Origin: Platycnemis pennipes
Taxonomy: Eukaryota > Arthropoda > Insecta > Odonata > Platycnemididae
Direction of reading: 5' to 3'
Length of the DNA stretch: 64,000 nt
Assembly (NCBI GenBank): GCA_933228895.1
Contig: OW121848.1
Coordinates: 137,286,615 to 137,350,614 of the forward strand
In this document: positions 44,798 through 57,010 of the stretch, piece by piece
Numbering within the stretch: the stretch's first letter is position 1
How the letters are laid out: each line of letters begins with the position of its first letter
Position numbers and translations under genes: made by a program
Notes under the pieces: generated by a model
What the model was told of the DNA's origin: nothing
Seen by the model: only the letters and a program-made list of their open reading frames with translations
The model's database searches: none

Positions 44798-47700
44798 GGA
44801 AACAAGCACATATGCAAAGAGATGAGAATAAGCTACCGTAGACCCGATGATTTTTTTTAAGGAGCGACGTCGCGAAATAGGGTTGCTTTCTCCCGAGAAA
44901 CTAGAGCAACGACGGTATAAAAAATAAATGAACAGGCGCAAAGAAGAACGCCCATCACCCACCGTACAACGTGGAAGATTTTATAACACGTGGTACACAC
45001 AAATTTACAAGAGCTCGATTACTTTCGCTCCATCAGCTCGACTGGAGGCATCACACTCTTTCCCTTGGGATGATTAATTTTACTGAGGAGTAACGGTGAG
45101 GATTCCTCTCCGATTCACCACCGAGTGTATCGAATGGAAAAGAATAATGCGAAACCTAGAGAAGGGGATATTTTTTAATAAAGGAAGCGAGAGAGAAGAT
45201 TGAACACGCTTGAGCGGAGGCAAGTGCGCGCGAACGCAATTTCTCTCGTTTCTACACGGGGCGCTCTTCACAGCCCACTCCGGCCGCCGTGATGTTCAAT
45301 CATTCCACGACACGGCGCTTTATTCGCCTCTAGCTTCGCTGAAGGATTTCCCATTGTTTACCTCACCTCGCGGACGTCCCCATGTCCCCATCCTTGAGCT
45401 CCCTTTGTTCCCTGAGTTGCGTGATAAACTCATGCATATGGAAATTCGGAATGTTTGCAATAAAAATGATTTTTTTTAGCCATAAGCTCCTCTCCTCGCC
45501 TGTACGATATATGCCTGCCTACTTCAACCAATTGACTTCGGTTAAACAATCATAAAATGAGTCGAATGAGTAAGTGCGTACACCAACGTACACCATAAAA
45601 TAAATTCAAGAAAATGATATGGTTAGTCGCACAGCATAATAATACAGGGCTGTACACTAAAACAGAGAAGGATTACGCAGTGGAAAACCTTACACAATAG
45701 AAAATGAAAGTCGTAAATGATTCTCTTTAAAGTAAATGAATGAAACGTTCAGAATTTTCTACCCGGCCAAGTACGGGAATAATTTTCAACGGAAGCATTC
45801 TAGGGGAAGGAATGTTCTAGTTTCTGTCCGTAGCAAAGATTAAAACCCAATTTTCTCTTCGGAATCACAAATGCAGGCTTAGATTGAGATGAAAACCCAA
45901 TTGAATCAAAAAGTTAAAGAAAAAACTCTGATATTGGGCTAACGGATGCAAATAAGAAAGAAATGAACCTGGAGAGTGGCCAAATCGTATATCATAACAA
46001 TCAGAATTCAGATAATTCCCAGGAATATGGAATTTACCACGCGCTGAGCATTATTTCTACTGCCTGTTGCCCATCCATTAAGTTGCACCTAATTTTGGCG
46101 TATTTTGACACAATATACTTCATGAGGGCGAAACTAGATTGTATGACATCACGATATCCGATCTAAATGCTAAACACTTCTGATTGAAATACAAGATCCG
46201 CTGCTAATGAAAAAAAATCTGCGGAATTTTAATAGGAGAGCATAACCTCCCACTATCAGCATTACATCTGCAAACGACTCAATCAATAGGATTTTTCGAG
46301 GAGAGAAAAATTTGAGAAAATTCGGCTGATGAAGGTTACGACTGCAAGAGGAATATCGCAAATAGGTCCAATGGTTTTCGTCTGGCACATTCTGCAACAA
46401 ATTATGGAGGTATTTAATAAAGGTTGTATGTCATCACTTCGTTCAGCTATAGCGAATAACTTCATTACTTAGATTTTCTTTGTACCGCAACGATAAAAAA
46501 ATGTCATTCATATTCAACACTACAGCCTTCGGATATCTCAACGATAGACACTGACTTGATGGATTAAGCAAGAGAGCAAACTGGACGAAGTGGTAAACGG
46601 TAGCGGAACCACTTTCATACGTCGCCAAAGAAGTTATAAGCGACGAGCTGGTCGTACTCCAACGGGGTTACAACAGAATTCCAGACCGGTCGCGTGGCTG
46701 CCACGACGGTGTATTAACAATTAGCAGAGCCCAGAATTACCCTCTCTCCTTCAAACAAACGGCGCAAACTCTAGCCCACTTCTATGACATGATGATTCCA
46801 TTAACAGTACAAACTGAAGCATGGCGACAAGCTTCGACATGGGATCCCCACCTTACCACGGTAAGAGAAATAACCGTGGACATAGATAGCAAGAGGATGG
46901 AAGAAAATAAATAAAAATCAAATAAGTCATACACTTTGCGTGTTACTGTCGATATGAGTATTTGTGCCCAAAAATTAGATTATTTTTGCGCAGAAACCTT
47001 TTACCTCACCAATCAAACTTCCTCTGCTAAAATCGAAAGAGAAAAATACCGCGCCACACGAAATAATTCACTTATAAAGAAGCTTTAACACGAGGTAAGC
47101 AAACAAATACTCACATTCATTTCCATAAAAAATTGCACTACTTGAATTAATCATTTCAGAAAAAGAATATCACTGTTCACTGATCATTTTTAACCACTTA
47201 AATTCTTTATTTGTTAATTCCGACCGTCCCATTAACTATAACAAACGAAGCTTTAAAAATTAATTAAATAATTTCCCACCAACAACAAATCTACTTCCAA
47301 AAAAAATCTGCGTCTTTTAGTTATAGATTAAAAGAAAAACACCCATCTCAGCACTACATTAAATTACCAAAGAAAATAAAACCACAAAGAAAATCACAAA
47401 ATAAAACAAAATAAAGATATAAAATAGATTAAGATAACACTTGACGGCAAGTACGATATCCGGCTAGTCCGTTGATAGGAGTTCCTCGTCGAGCTTGAAA
47501 ATCACGAAGAAATAAGATTTCTCTTTTCTTACACCATTGGTTAACAAAGGCATCCTCCGTTATAGCACTTTATTTACTCCCAAAAGATGCAAGTTTCCCA
47601 GGAGGTTACCTACTCCTCACAGACTTATAATTAATTAGGTTTTCTCAGGTCCAAGGATCAAGAGAATGCAACAGAATCCCCTATTAATGGATTGACAAGC

Positions 47701-48891
47701 GGAAGCGGAAATCACCCAGCACCAATACCTAGAACAACTATGTTTGCTGCTAATACTAACTATGCTTGATAAAACCCACAAATACAATATGCCTACGATA
47801 GCAACGACGAGAAAAATGTGATAGCGTGATACATAAAAATAGATTTTACAATTTGAATGATACAGAGCCATTACATTTTATCTTCAACTATCAGGCCCTT
47901 CGATTAACTTTCATTATTATAGGAAATTATCTTTACATAAATGTAGCAAATCTAATTTCTACAAGGAACAAGTGAGGTAAATTATTATAGAAAATCATAA
48001 ATATAAAAATGAAGGACGACAGTTTTTTGATAAAAGACATGCAGAGAAATAGATCCATCCGCCTTAACTTCTGATTCTGTATTGACAACATATCCGTCTT
48101 CAGAAAAGAAACATAACAGATTGCATCAACGCTATGGAAGGGTGATAAACTGGCGGTATTCACAGTTGACACAGAACTGAAATCATAACTGAAGCGCAGG
48201 CTAAAACGTGTACGGGTTTTGGAAGCCAAGAGACAGACAAAAGCTGGAATTACGCAGGTGAACACAGACACAGAACTGACGAGATATCCCTTGAAGGTTA
48301 GCCTAAACAAAATGAAGATTATGAAAGGATGCAGCCGAAAAGCTGAGTTAGAGGTAATATTAGACTTAGGAAACAAAAGCTTGATGACGTGGTAATGTAT
48401 AACTATCATGGAGACAGAAAAACCACCAACGGACAAAGTGCGAAGAAAATACTAAATAAAGTGGAATCGTCAAGGCGAAGAGGGCATTTTACCGGAATAA
48501 TAACCTACAGCTGAAAACATAAGCTTGGAAGTAAGGAAACACTACGCTTGGACGTCTATTTTAAGCAAGCTCCTTTATATTGATAATGGGATGGGAAATA
48601 ACAGCGAAATAAAACGCAAAACTGGAATTATTTTAAATGTAAAGCTAACGAAAAATGATGAATAAGTACGAAACAATAAACAAGGAAGGAATTTCAAAGA
48701 GAGGGGGAGAAAAAGACTGATGAATATTCTTAAAAAAAGACGGGACAAACATATCTGACAAGCACATCTGGAGCTATGATAGCACCCTGTCCCGTGCTCT
48801 ATTCTTCGCTCACCTGGATTACCGTCTAGAGTTGCGCCTGCCAGCAAGCCGCGGGAGTGTGGCATTGGGTTACTCCTCACCAGGTTACTAC
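44798..48891. other. AT-rich DNA, nothing firmly recognised
   Basis: AT-rich, very A-rich at 46900-47420. One minus-strand frame (47933-48409 from its ATG) of about 158 codons is unusually long for this composition and is discussed as a finding. No elements or RNA genes seen. Confidence 0.4.
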
Positions 48892-49176
48892 CAGCGGCGT
48901 CGGAAGTGGGGGGCGGGGGAGGCATTCGGCCCTCCCTCCCCCCCCAGAATTTGCCCGGGGCCCTTGAGAAATGAGTCTTCATCAATAAAAATTAAATTTC
49001 ACCTGTTTCCAGCTTGCCTTTTCCCTTCTGACGCATATTCTACCACCTTCATATGCACTTTTAGCGGAATTCTAGTCTCTACCCCCTCCTATCCGCAAAA
49101 AAGGCGGGCCCTTTTCTTAAAAGCCGGGTCCTTTTCAAGGTTGCCCCCCCCAGCGAAAAGAGTTCCGACGCCCCTG
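48892..49176. mobile_element. hAT-type MITE with 8-bp target duplication (285 bp)
   Basis: The left terminus is CAGCGGCGTCGGAA; the right terminus complemented is CAGGGGCGTCGGAA, one mismatch in 14. GTTACTAC flanks it at 48884-48891 and 49177-49184. CAG-starting ends with an 8-bp duplication are the signature of hAT elements. There is no transposase. The exact duplication implies that the insertion is not ancient. The 198-codon plus-strand frame (48832-49428) runs across both element edges and is an artefact. Confidence 0.9.
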
Positions 49177-49184
49177 GTTACTAC

Positions 49185-49590
49185 CACTCAACGAATTAGG
49201 AAATGGTGGCTGAATCATGCTGGAGAGATAGACATGGCTAAGTACGAACCAAGGGACTTGAGTTCTGAAAAGCAATTTGTGCTATCGAAACGCCATATTC
49301 CCATCTCACATACCATGAAAAGAGGCATTAGAAACCTGTTGTTTGAAGGTTTAACGCCTTTCAAATTTTCCTTCCTGAGGGAAGCCACGAAGACAGCGTC
49401 CCAGACGCGAATCATCAGGGATCATTAAGGCCCATTCCTGTGACCACATCTCTTCCATGTGGCAACAGACATCGCGAAACTTTTAAACGAGCATTTTAGG
49501 CCAAAATTTAACCAGTGAAGCGCCGGGGTTAGAAGAGGTAGTCACGGAAAATGAATCCACTCTGAAGATTCACCTCTACGATCTCGGTGC
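49185..49590. other. Unassigned DNA right of the hAT element
   Basis: A plus-strand frame continues to 49428 (containing RKWWLNHAGEIDMAKYEPRD) with ordinary amino-acid use but no recognised family; the rest is AT-rich. Confidence 0.35.
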
Positions 49591-50037
49591 TTCATCATCA
49601 AGGGTCAACAATCCTAGGAATGGTTTGACGCAGCTTTCCACTCGATTCTGGCAACCTCTTCATTTAACGTAGTTCCTCTCTTTCACGTCATCTACGACCT
49701 GTTCTACGTAACTCATACGAGGCCTGCCTTTTCCGTATTTCCCGTTCACTTTTCCTTCGACGATTGTCTTAATCAGGCCATCGTATCTTAAGATATGGCC
49801 GATTAGGTTGTCCCGTCTTCTTTTTATAGTTTTCAGCAGACTTCTCTTTTCTCCCACTCTTCTTAGGACTTCTTCATTTGTCACTCGGTCGATTCATTTT
49901 ATCTTCATCATTCTTCGATAGCACCATATTTCGAATGCTTCCACCCTTTTCTCCTTCTCTGCTGTCATCGTCCATGCCTCACTGCCGTAAAGGAACATGC
50001 TCCAGATATACGTTTTGATGAATTGCTTTGCTTATTG
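49591..50037 (-). mobile_element. Longest 3' fragment of RTE-like LINE (family 2)
   Basis: A minus-strand non-LTR retrotransposon end. It carries the C-terminal region of the polymerase protein, a short 3' untranslated sequence (CCATTCCTAGGATTGTTGAC) and a tail with TGATGATGAAG. This is the best of six copies in the window (7.8, 9.8, 24.8, 27.8, 28.25 and 49.6 kb). The (GAT)-type tail is why I call it RTE-like; the clade is inferred. Confidence 0.88.
49660..50036 (-). pseudogene. LINE ORF2 C-terminus, broken
   Basis: Reading from 50036, the minus strand gives FIKTYIWSMFLYGSEAWT, then RVEAFEIWCYRRMMKIK. An in-frame TGA (49896-49894) follows where a tryptophan is usual, then VTNEEVLRRVGEKRSLLKTI, RRRDNLIGHILRYDGLIKTI, VEGKVNGKYGKGRPRMSYVE and DDVKERNYVK to a stop. 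These blocks are the post-RT region of insect LINE ORF2 proteins. A small deletion after NYVK shifts the last residues out of frame. The polymerase palm and endonuclease are absent. Non-functional. Confidence 0.88.
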
Positions 50038-50099
50038 AAAAGAAATTAATAAGTTGCGAGATTTAAGTGTACGGCCCAACCGCAGAACTGGGATATAGC

Positions 50100-51050
50100 A
50101 TCAAGATCATAAGCTGCATACTTTTTTTTGGTAAAAGCATCGAGGATGAAGTCGCGACAATTCTGACCGAAACTACGGAACGTGGGGTATTTGGATCGGC
50201 ACCCGGGCGAGGAGGTGACGACGAGCGAAGGCAGACGGGATCCGATGAGGAGCAGGAGACAAGTAGGCTTCGCGGTGCGGGAGAGGGAAAGAGGTGGTGA
50301 GGGAGAAGGCGGCCTAGGAGGAGGTGGAGGATCTTAAGAGGGCGAATGAGCGGTTCGCTACTCGGGAGAACGGGCTCGTTCAAACACCCGCGTAATCCAA
50401 TCCACGTACAAAGTTTTAATGGGGATGGAGTCTCCGGGATCACGCCTAAATTGAAAATTGCCCCGCCGAGAGAGATAGGGGGAGGAGGAGTAAGGATCGG
50501 AAAATGGTCTGGGAGGGGCGCGGGTGCTTGGTGCTCTATACAAGACTGCCATGGTCGCGGAAGGGGTGAGCAGGGAGTAGGGGGTGGGGGGGAGGGAAAC
50601 AAGGCGAAGCGTGTGAATCGGCGCGCCACGCCTCGAAGACAGCAGCGCTCCGCCCTTCCCCTCCCCCTCCGTCTCCCCCCCCCCCCCCCCCCATCCACGA
50701 CGCCATCGCCGCCTCACACTCCAAACAGGCTCAAACGAGCACGTCATGCATATTTTCACATCCGCAAATTCATCCATCCCGATCGGATACATGCACACAC
50801 ATTACACCCCCGTTCCTCGACGTGAGGGAGTGGGAAAACGGAGGAGCCGGGATTCTGCGAATCCATCCTTCTCTCTCTCTCGAGCGCATCGAAATCAACT
50901 TCAGAAACGCTATTCTTCCCTTCGACCCCCCCCCCACGCATCCCAAACTTCACCATTCCCAACTAGCACGGCCAAAGAGGTTACCGAATGGGTTGCTTCG
51001 GTCCCCTCCCACGCACGATGACCCGCCCTGGGCAGGTACCACAGTAACCA
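50100..51050. other. GC-rich domain with C18 run, purine-to-pyrimidine switch
   Basis: G/A-rich on the plus strand from about 50200 to 50600, then C/T-rich to about 50960, with 18 consecutive C at 50675-50692. A 211-codon minus-strand frame (50063-50698) is glycine/arginine and then proline/leucine/serine, competing with frames on both strands, and shows no domain. Confidence 0.5.
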
Positions 51051-51487
51051 CAGCGATGACGATGAGTTTTAATGTCTGGGAGTCACAAGGAAATGGGGGC
51101 GTTTACTCGGAACCGAAATCGCAATTTTGTACACGAAATCCTTAGATGGAAACGAAAAAAGAATTTCAGTGAAAAAATTAATCCTCTAACCACAACTATT
51201 CGCTCCTATATCAAAAATTAAAATAAGCAAAAGGTGACGCCCACCGAAAAAGCTGATTTGATATCATTTACGTCATCCACCTCCCGTCCTTCACTGCTTT
51301 CAGGGAAAGGGAAGGGAGTGGAGGGGGGTTCTCGGAAGGTCTTCTCGCACAGATGCAGTCGCAACTGCTCCTATTGGCTTAGTCAGCTGTGTCCCCCCAT
51401 TGCGATAAGGCAAAGTAGCTTCGCGGGCTCAGTTGTGATTGGACGAAGTCGATACACGTCAGAGGTTGCACCACGCCCACTTTTCCG
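51051..51487. other. Unassigned DNA
   Basis: Mixed composition. No element or gene recognised. Confidence 0.4.
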
Positions 51488-51519
51488 TAAGGGTTAAAAA
51501 CATCAGTTTTTAACCCTTA
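51488..51519. repeat. Perfect 14-bp hairpin, 4-nt loop
   Basis: TAAGGGTTAAAAAC, loop ATCA, then the exact complement. A T run (51527-51531) follows 8 bases later. A tight hairpin like this is rare by chance, but no gene lies upstream to make it a terminator, and that mechanism is not expected here. Confidence 0.9.
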
Positions 51520-51772
51520 AACGAGTCTTTTTATGTTACAAACTCGATCAGATTCGGCAATAAAAAAATATGGTAAACGACCCCACGCTCACGGTAAATG
51601 ATCGATTCAACGGATGACGTGAGAAAAATTATGGCAGGCTTAAAAAAAACTTGTGTTGAAGAGAAGTCATAAGAATGGCAAACTAGCGGAGGTATGCAAT
51701 ACGAGGAACATACAAAACACGAGCTTCCTGGGAGAAAAAATGCACAAAAGATACACGAAGAACGTATATAGG

Positions 51773-51813
51773 CAATCATTTTGTCAATGTAGATGATACT
51801 GACAAAATGATTG
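51773..51813. repeat. Perfect 14-bp hairpin, 13-nt loop
   Basis: CAATCATTTTGTCA (51773-51786) pairs exactly with 51800-51813. It lies just upstream of a LINE tail at 51835. Confidence 0.9.
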
Positions 51814-51834
51814 TCAGTGAGAGACATAAATACT

Positions 51835-51905
51835 TCTAAATCTGCATATTACCCTGACAGCCGCCAAAAAAAAGTGCGATAAAGGGTTTATGGGTCACCA
51901 GCAAA
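51835..51905 (-). mobile_element. Degenerate LINE 3' tail (family 1)
   Basis: CTGCATATTACCCTGACAGC followed by CGCC and later GGGTCACCAGC corresponds, with several changes, to the minus-strand tail at 20.28 kb. Identity is low, so this is an old copy. Confidence 0.5.
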
Positions 51906-54790
51906 GAGAATATGGTGGAGATGAAAGATTTAAGAAAAGGAAAATACAAAGATGTACGTATTTTTTTATTATAAAGCTTTATTCGTGCTCGGAAGGTTGG
52001 GGAAAGCACAGATTCTATAATATTACGGATTGATCGTTGATCTTTATCAATTTTTCCCCTCTATCCTTCTATCCCTCCTACTTACCTAAGTAGAAGGTAG
52101 AAATATAGCTGCAGTGTCAGTCTAAAACTTGCATGACTTAAATTTACCTCGAACATCCTCCTGAATATACATACTAGGTGAAAATGCGCGGTCGTTAAAG
52201 GCACATGTCCGAAAAATGGATCGCGAAGCATATAAACCCAACTGTAATCACGCAATATTACCTTAATACTTCAACGTCAACTTGAGCTGCGAGGGTAATA
52301 AGTAGTAGATAGATGGTCTCCTGAAAGAAAAAGGGATATGCCAGATTCCGTCTTCCTGGACTAACGAAAAGGAGACTGAGATAGCAATCTAGGACCGCTT
52401 TATGAAAAGCCACTTAGTACAGCATAGGAATCCCGACAGAGCTGCTGCTGTCGCTCCGAATGCGAACATTTTAAGGAAGCATTAAAATGCGAGTGGTTAA
52501 CTGCTTGCGGATGACGTAATGCGAATTAACAAACTCACGTCGAGAGGTCCTTAACAGTCTCATTTATAAGCACGTGAGCACGTTAAGCAGGGTCGAATGG
52601 CAAATGCTACACGCTCAGGCGATTCCAACGAGGAGCTCGCTCCGAGACGCCAATTAAGGGATCCTCACTCAGACCCACACTCTAACAAGCACGGGCTTGC
52701 CTCTAGGAGAAATTGTATAATTCAGAAATATTTCAAAACACGAAGTGAAGCCAATGTCTCTGGGAATGGAGGATGAATTTCGAACGACATCTGGCCAACA
52801 AACTTTGGATGGCATAAAAACAATGAGGTGGCTTATCATGATTCCAATTATACGATGGGTTCACTTCTAATAACGTTAAAAAGTTTTTTTCCCTACAGGA
52901 AGAATGTTAAACAATTTATCAATATCGATGAAACATGAAAACAGGCCAAGAACTGAAATGCTTAGACGTGAAAAGTACTGAAAATCGAAGACATTTTATT
53001 GGACACAGTGGCCGTACATTAAACAATTCCTTTCAATCACCTCTTTCACATTTTATGAATGAACGGTTTTTCTCTTTGTTTGTTTATTTTTTTCCTTTCT
53101 ATGCTTTTCAAGCAGCTCATTCAGCACAGGGGATTCTTTCTTCGAGTGAACCGTCGATCGAATTTCGAGCCTTTTTTTATATTTAGATCTACCTTAAACA
53201 ACAGCAATAATATTCCACTACTCACTTCTTTTTGTTCTCTGCCCTGCTGCGTAACTACTTGGTCATGCCCCAGATTCTCTCACATCTCCCGTTCGTTTCC
53301 CCCGCTATACATTACTCGTTATATACGTTAATAACATTCAATTCTACGACAGGAATAATATGAAACAAATGTAACGATGCGAAGAGGTGATTCGCGATTC
53401 TAACAAACAGCTTTACCCACGGGAGCAAATGATCGCATAAAGGTCATACGCAAAATGGCTCGATACATCATCTTAAGAAGCTATCAGCTCCGTCAGCATT
53501 AGGGCCAATAGAAGAGTCCAGCATATTGGACTGAATAACACAATCGAAATTTCTGCTTTAAGCAGCTAATAACAAGACACTAGTCTTAAGATAAAGAGAG
53601 CTCAACGCCAACAGAGAATCGAGCAAACAATTTCCACAGATAGAGAGTCCTGGGTTCATTGCATTTGCGCCCACTGTCCTTCCCTCAGAATCTATTCCTC
53701 TTCTTTGATCTTGATCTATTCCAGCAAAAACAAGATGCCCAATAAACTCCCTACTCTCAATAAGATGTGCAGAGTCTGCCCTCGATTTAGAAAGCAACCA
53801 ATCAATTAAAATAAGCAACTAATGAATAAGCAGCGATTAGCCTTTCAGGCTGGAGAGGGGCAACTGCTGGGATTGGAGGCTCTCATGATCTCGACCAAGC
53901 ATGGCTTTTCAAGAGACACTGTACTTTACATTTTTTCCATTGTTAAAAGTGTCATATTTCACTTAGGTAGGACTTTATTTACTTCCTATGACAAATATCG
54001 TTTTAGATCATCAAGGGCACCACAAAAATTTCATCCCACAGTGGTATACTAAACTTTACTCCAATGCACCGGTTTTTTATACAAGATTTCAACGAATAAT
54101 AATACATTCCAATGGAAGTAGAGTAGTACAATATCCTCACAACCGTGAACACATATTCCTGCAGGCATTATCCTTCTTCACATCCACATACATCCTAACA
54201 TCACTACCCGACTGAAATATACAATTATTTTCTTCCCTTTACAATGCTTGTTTAACATTCAAGCCTTCAAAATTTCATTGCTCATCATCTGCTCTCTTCA
54301 CTCATTCTACCTAGTCCCCATTGGCTCCAGGAACTTCATTTTTTCCCCTCCATTCCTAAACATTCCCTCGCTTCCCTTCAAACCCATGTTTCTCTTGTCA
54401 TTACATCCCCAAATCATAACGCGAAAGCAAAACTTTACTGTTTTACCAAGCTTTAATAAAACTATGTTTCAGGATCAAATGGAAAACGATATCCGCGTCC
54501 TGGATAAGAAAGTCACGAAAGACATCTTTCCATTTAACGAAATGCACACTGAATGCAATGAGTATAACTTTCCTGACCGTTGCCAATTAGGGCTCCGCGA
54601 AATTCCATTTACCATCAACTACTACTAGTTATGGTGAGGAGACTACAGATAGTTGAGTCAAATTGTTATGCCAAGGATTGATGAGTACTAGGATACAGGT
54701 AGAATGCAATGGGAATAGATTAAGGGTGGAAAAAAACCCGGCGTCGGCAATAGACTCCTCTCGATATAAAGACATTTCACAACTCGTCAT
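51906..54790. other. AT-rich DNA, nothing recognised
   Basis: Frames such as 54248-54628 (126 codons, plus) have ordinary composition but no recognisable family. No elements or RNA genes seen. Confidence 0.4.
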
Positions 54791-54794
54791 TCTA

Positions 54795-54965
54795 TCTGAC
54801 GGAGCCTTGAGCATTGAACCGGATGTGCTTGCCTCAAGGTACTCGAGTTGGACCGGGATACTCCGGCAACATCTCTGGAGCTGCTGGGATTGGAGCCCAG
54901 ACCTTCGTAACGAGAGGCCATAAGCTTAAGCATCCAGATCTGGCCACGTCCGGAAATTAGTGAGG
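54795..54965 (-). mobile_element. tRNA-derived SINE (probable)
   Basis: The minus strand reads TTATGGCCTCTCGTTACGAA then GGTCTGGGCTCCAATCCCAG, with a B box at the complement of 54886-54898, followed by CTCCAGAGATGTTGCCGGAG and CTCGAGTACCTTGAGGC. The head-plus-body layout matches the other SINEs, but it belongs to a different family. Confidence 0.5.
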
Positions 54966-55099
54966 ATGACACTAGTATACGGATGACCATTACCATGACC
55001 TTATATATGTCATTGCCAGTAATGAAATTAATACCGATTTTGTCGCGACATCTACATCTTAGCTAACCTAAATATGCGTAAAATAGTTATATTTTTTGC

Positions 55100-56180
55100 A
55101 GGACAAACCTACACCCGCAGCAACATTTCCGACGATGGGAGAGCAGAGGAGAAGGGATGAGAGAGGTCCGAGGGTGGACCAAAGCCGACCTCTCGTCTCC
55201 AGGCAACCGCTAACAGAGACGAGATAACGGAGGAACTCGGCAAAATCCTGCTCTGCAGCAAAGAGAAAAGCACACGACTTGGGGGAGAAAACTCGTCTTT
55301 TTCTTCCTCTAAGGACTCACATTATATGTATGCAATGTTATCCCGCTGCAAACAAGACGTGAGGATGGTGAGGGGGTGGGAGTGGTTACGGAGCGATGGA
55401 GGGGAGGGCGGGGGAGGAGGAATCTCGTCATGCTGTGTATCTTTTTACTTCCTCCATATTTGCCTAGCGCATTCGCTCCACTCCGCGGCCTCCAAAATGA
55501 ATATTACTTCCGTTTCTCCTTCTTTTGATTAATTCAAAATCTCCAAGCCTCCTTCCCGCACCTCGTCAGCCCCCCCCCCCCCCCTGCACCCCCGCTAAAT
55601 CCCCTTCTGCATGATGTTCCGTCCGCACAACTTTAATGGAAACTCCCACTTCCTCCTCCGCTTCCTCCCACGCACCCTTCCACACCCCACATTCCTCCCT
55701 CCGACCCCACCTCCTCCCGCCTTATCCTCGCTAGAGTCGAATTTGAGCAGCTTAATTGAAATCTCGGCGTCGTCTGCAGAGACAGAGAGAGAGAGAGATA
55801 TAGAGAAGGTCTTGAAATATTCCGCGCGGCCCGAGAAAGAATGTCTTTTTGGTCTCTTCGCACTGCATAGGATGGAGTGAGAGGAGAGGGGGAGGGAGAG
55901 AGAGAAAGAGCATGGGAGTGAGAAAGGGTGGATGGAAGGAGTGAGGGAGAGCGGGGTATATTTCCGCATCCCGGTGCATGCGTCGCACAAGACGCCCGAA
56001 CCACCGTTATCATTTTAAACGAAAAAATAAACTCGCCCACGCTTGGCGAGAGCGGTAGGCCAATGTATTTTTTACCCTAAGAGGAACATAAGGTTCTCTT
56101 GTTCCTCCTGCACTGCGGGAACCTTCTCACCCTCCCCCCATTCGCCCCTCCCCTCGCACATCAACACAATTCCGGGATGG
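55100..56180. other. GC-rich domain alternating purine and pyrimidine strands
   Basis: G/A-rich at about 55365-55425, C/T-rich at 55540-55735 (with 15 consecutive C at 55570-55584), G/A-rich again at 55780-55950 with a short GA run, then C/T-rich near 56100-56160. The frames on both strands (55595-55990 and 55633-56040 minus) are low complexity. Confidence 0.5.
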
Positions 56181-56667
56181 TGGACGACAGTACACGAATT
56201 GGAATCACTCCCGTAATTTCTTAATAGAGAGTTTATGATTCAATTTATTACGTGCGTTGACAGCTACAGTCATTAGCACCGTACACTTTTATTTACTCTG
56301 TAATTAAAAACCAATGAGAAAATCGGCATACCAGAGAAAATGGAATGCAGAAAATATGCCGCAAATGCAGCAGAACTTACACTATCCATAGATGATGTAA
56401 AGTACTTTTATGAAAGATAAAGCAGCTTACTTAACTTTCTCATAAAGAAGACATTTCTTGCATTCAGGATTGCCTCCTAATATTTGGGACAGCTCATCCA
56501 TTTTCAGTGGTGCCTCTCACGCATACCGCGATACTGGACATATTTCGTCTGGAGGTGCTTTTAACGAGATCATTAACTAATTCGAAGGAGAATACCAGCT
56601 AATTAGGTCATTTGCACTATTGTAAATAGGTTGGTGAAGTAGAATATTTCAAGGAATGGAGGAATGG
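56181..56667. other. AT-rich DNA, nothing recognised
   Basis: No gene or element recognised. Confidence 0.4.
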
Positions 56668-56880
56668 CGTCGGCTTTAGCCTGCTCTTAACGAAAGAAGA
56701 CAGGGTCCACGGTTTTAACGTCCCATCCGACAGCTGGAGTACTGAACTCGAAATGTTCTCCACACAGCATTAAAGTAGGAACCGATGCACAAATGAAAAT
56801 ATCTACCACAGCCAGATTTGAATTCAGGCCCTAGGGATGGGAGGTCAGTTGGAATGACTACAGTACCGGCTTCCGATACT
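56668..56880 (-). mobile_element. SINE family A copy, minus strand
   Basis: The minus strand carries CTGTGTGGAGAACATTTCG, CAGTACTCCAGCTGTCGG, GACGTTAAAACCGTGGACCC and TTAAGAGCAGGCTAAAGCCG, the same body order as the plus-strand SINE at 16.2 kb. Upstream, a changed B box (TGAATTCAAATCT) and GACCTCCCATCCCTAGGGCC form the head. It meets a second SINE copy head-to-head near 56870. Confidence 0.7.
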
Positions 56881-57010
56881 AGGGCTCGAGTTGAAATACC
56901 CAGGTATTTTTCAGAGGAATGCCGTTCTATACTTGAGACCTCGAGGAGAGGTCCGTCGAATGGGACGTTAAGCCATGAAACCCTAGGCGTATTTTCCAAT
57001 AACCACTAGT
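56870..57010 (+). mobile_element. SINE family A copy, plus strand, head-to-head
   Basis: CGATACTAGGGCTCGAGTTG with AAATACCCAGG resembles a tRNA-like head. CTCGAGGAGAGGTCCGTCG, GGGACGTTAAGCCATG and AAACCCTAGGCG then follow the SINE body. The two copies point away from each other. Confidence 0.55.

Noticed and set aside
48832..49428. 198-codon plus-strand open frame
   Set aside because: Crosses both ends of the hAT-type MITE, so it is a chance fusion of element and flanking DNA.
50063..50698. 211-codon minus-strand open frame
   Set aside because: Spans a purine/pyrimidine switch and a C18 run; composition explains it.
51488..51531. Rho-independent terminator
   Set aside because: The hairpin is AT-rich, the T run is 8 bases away, no gene lies upstream and the genome is eukaryotic.
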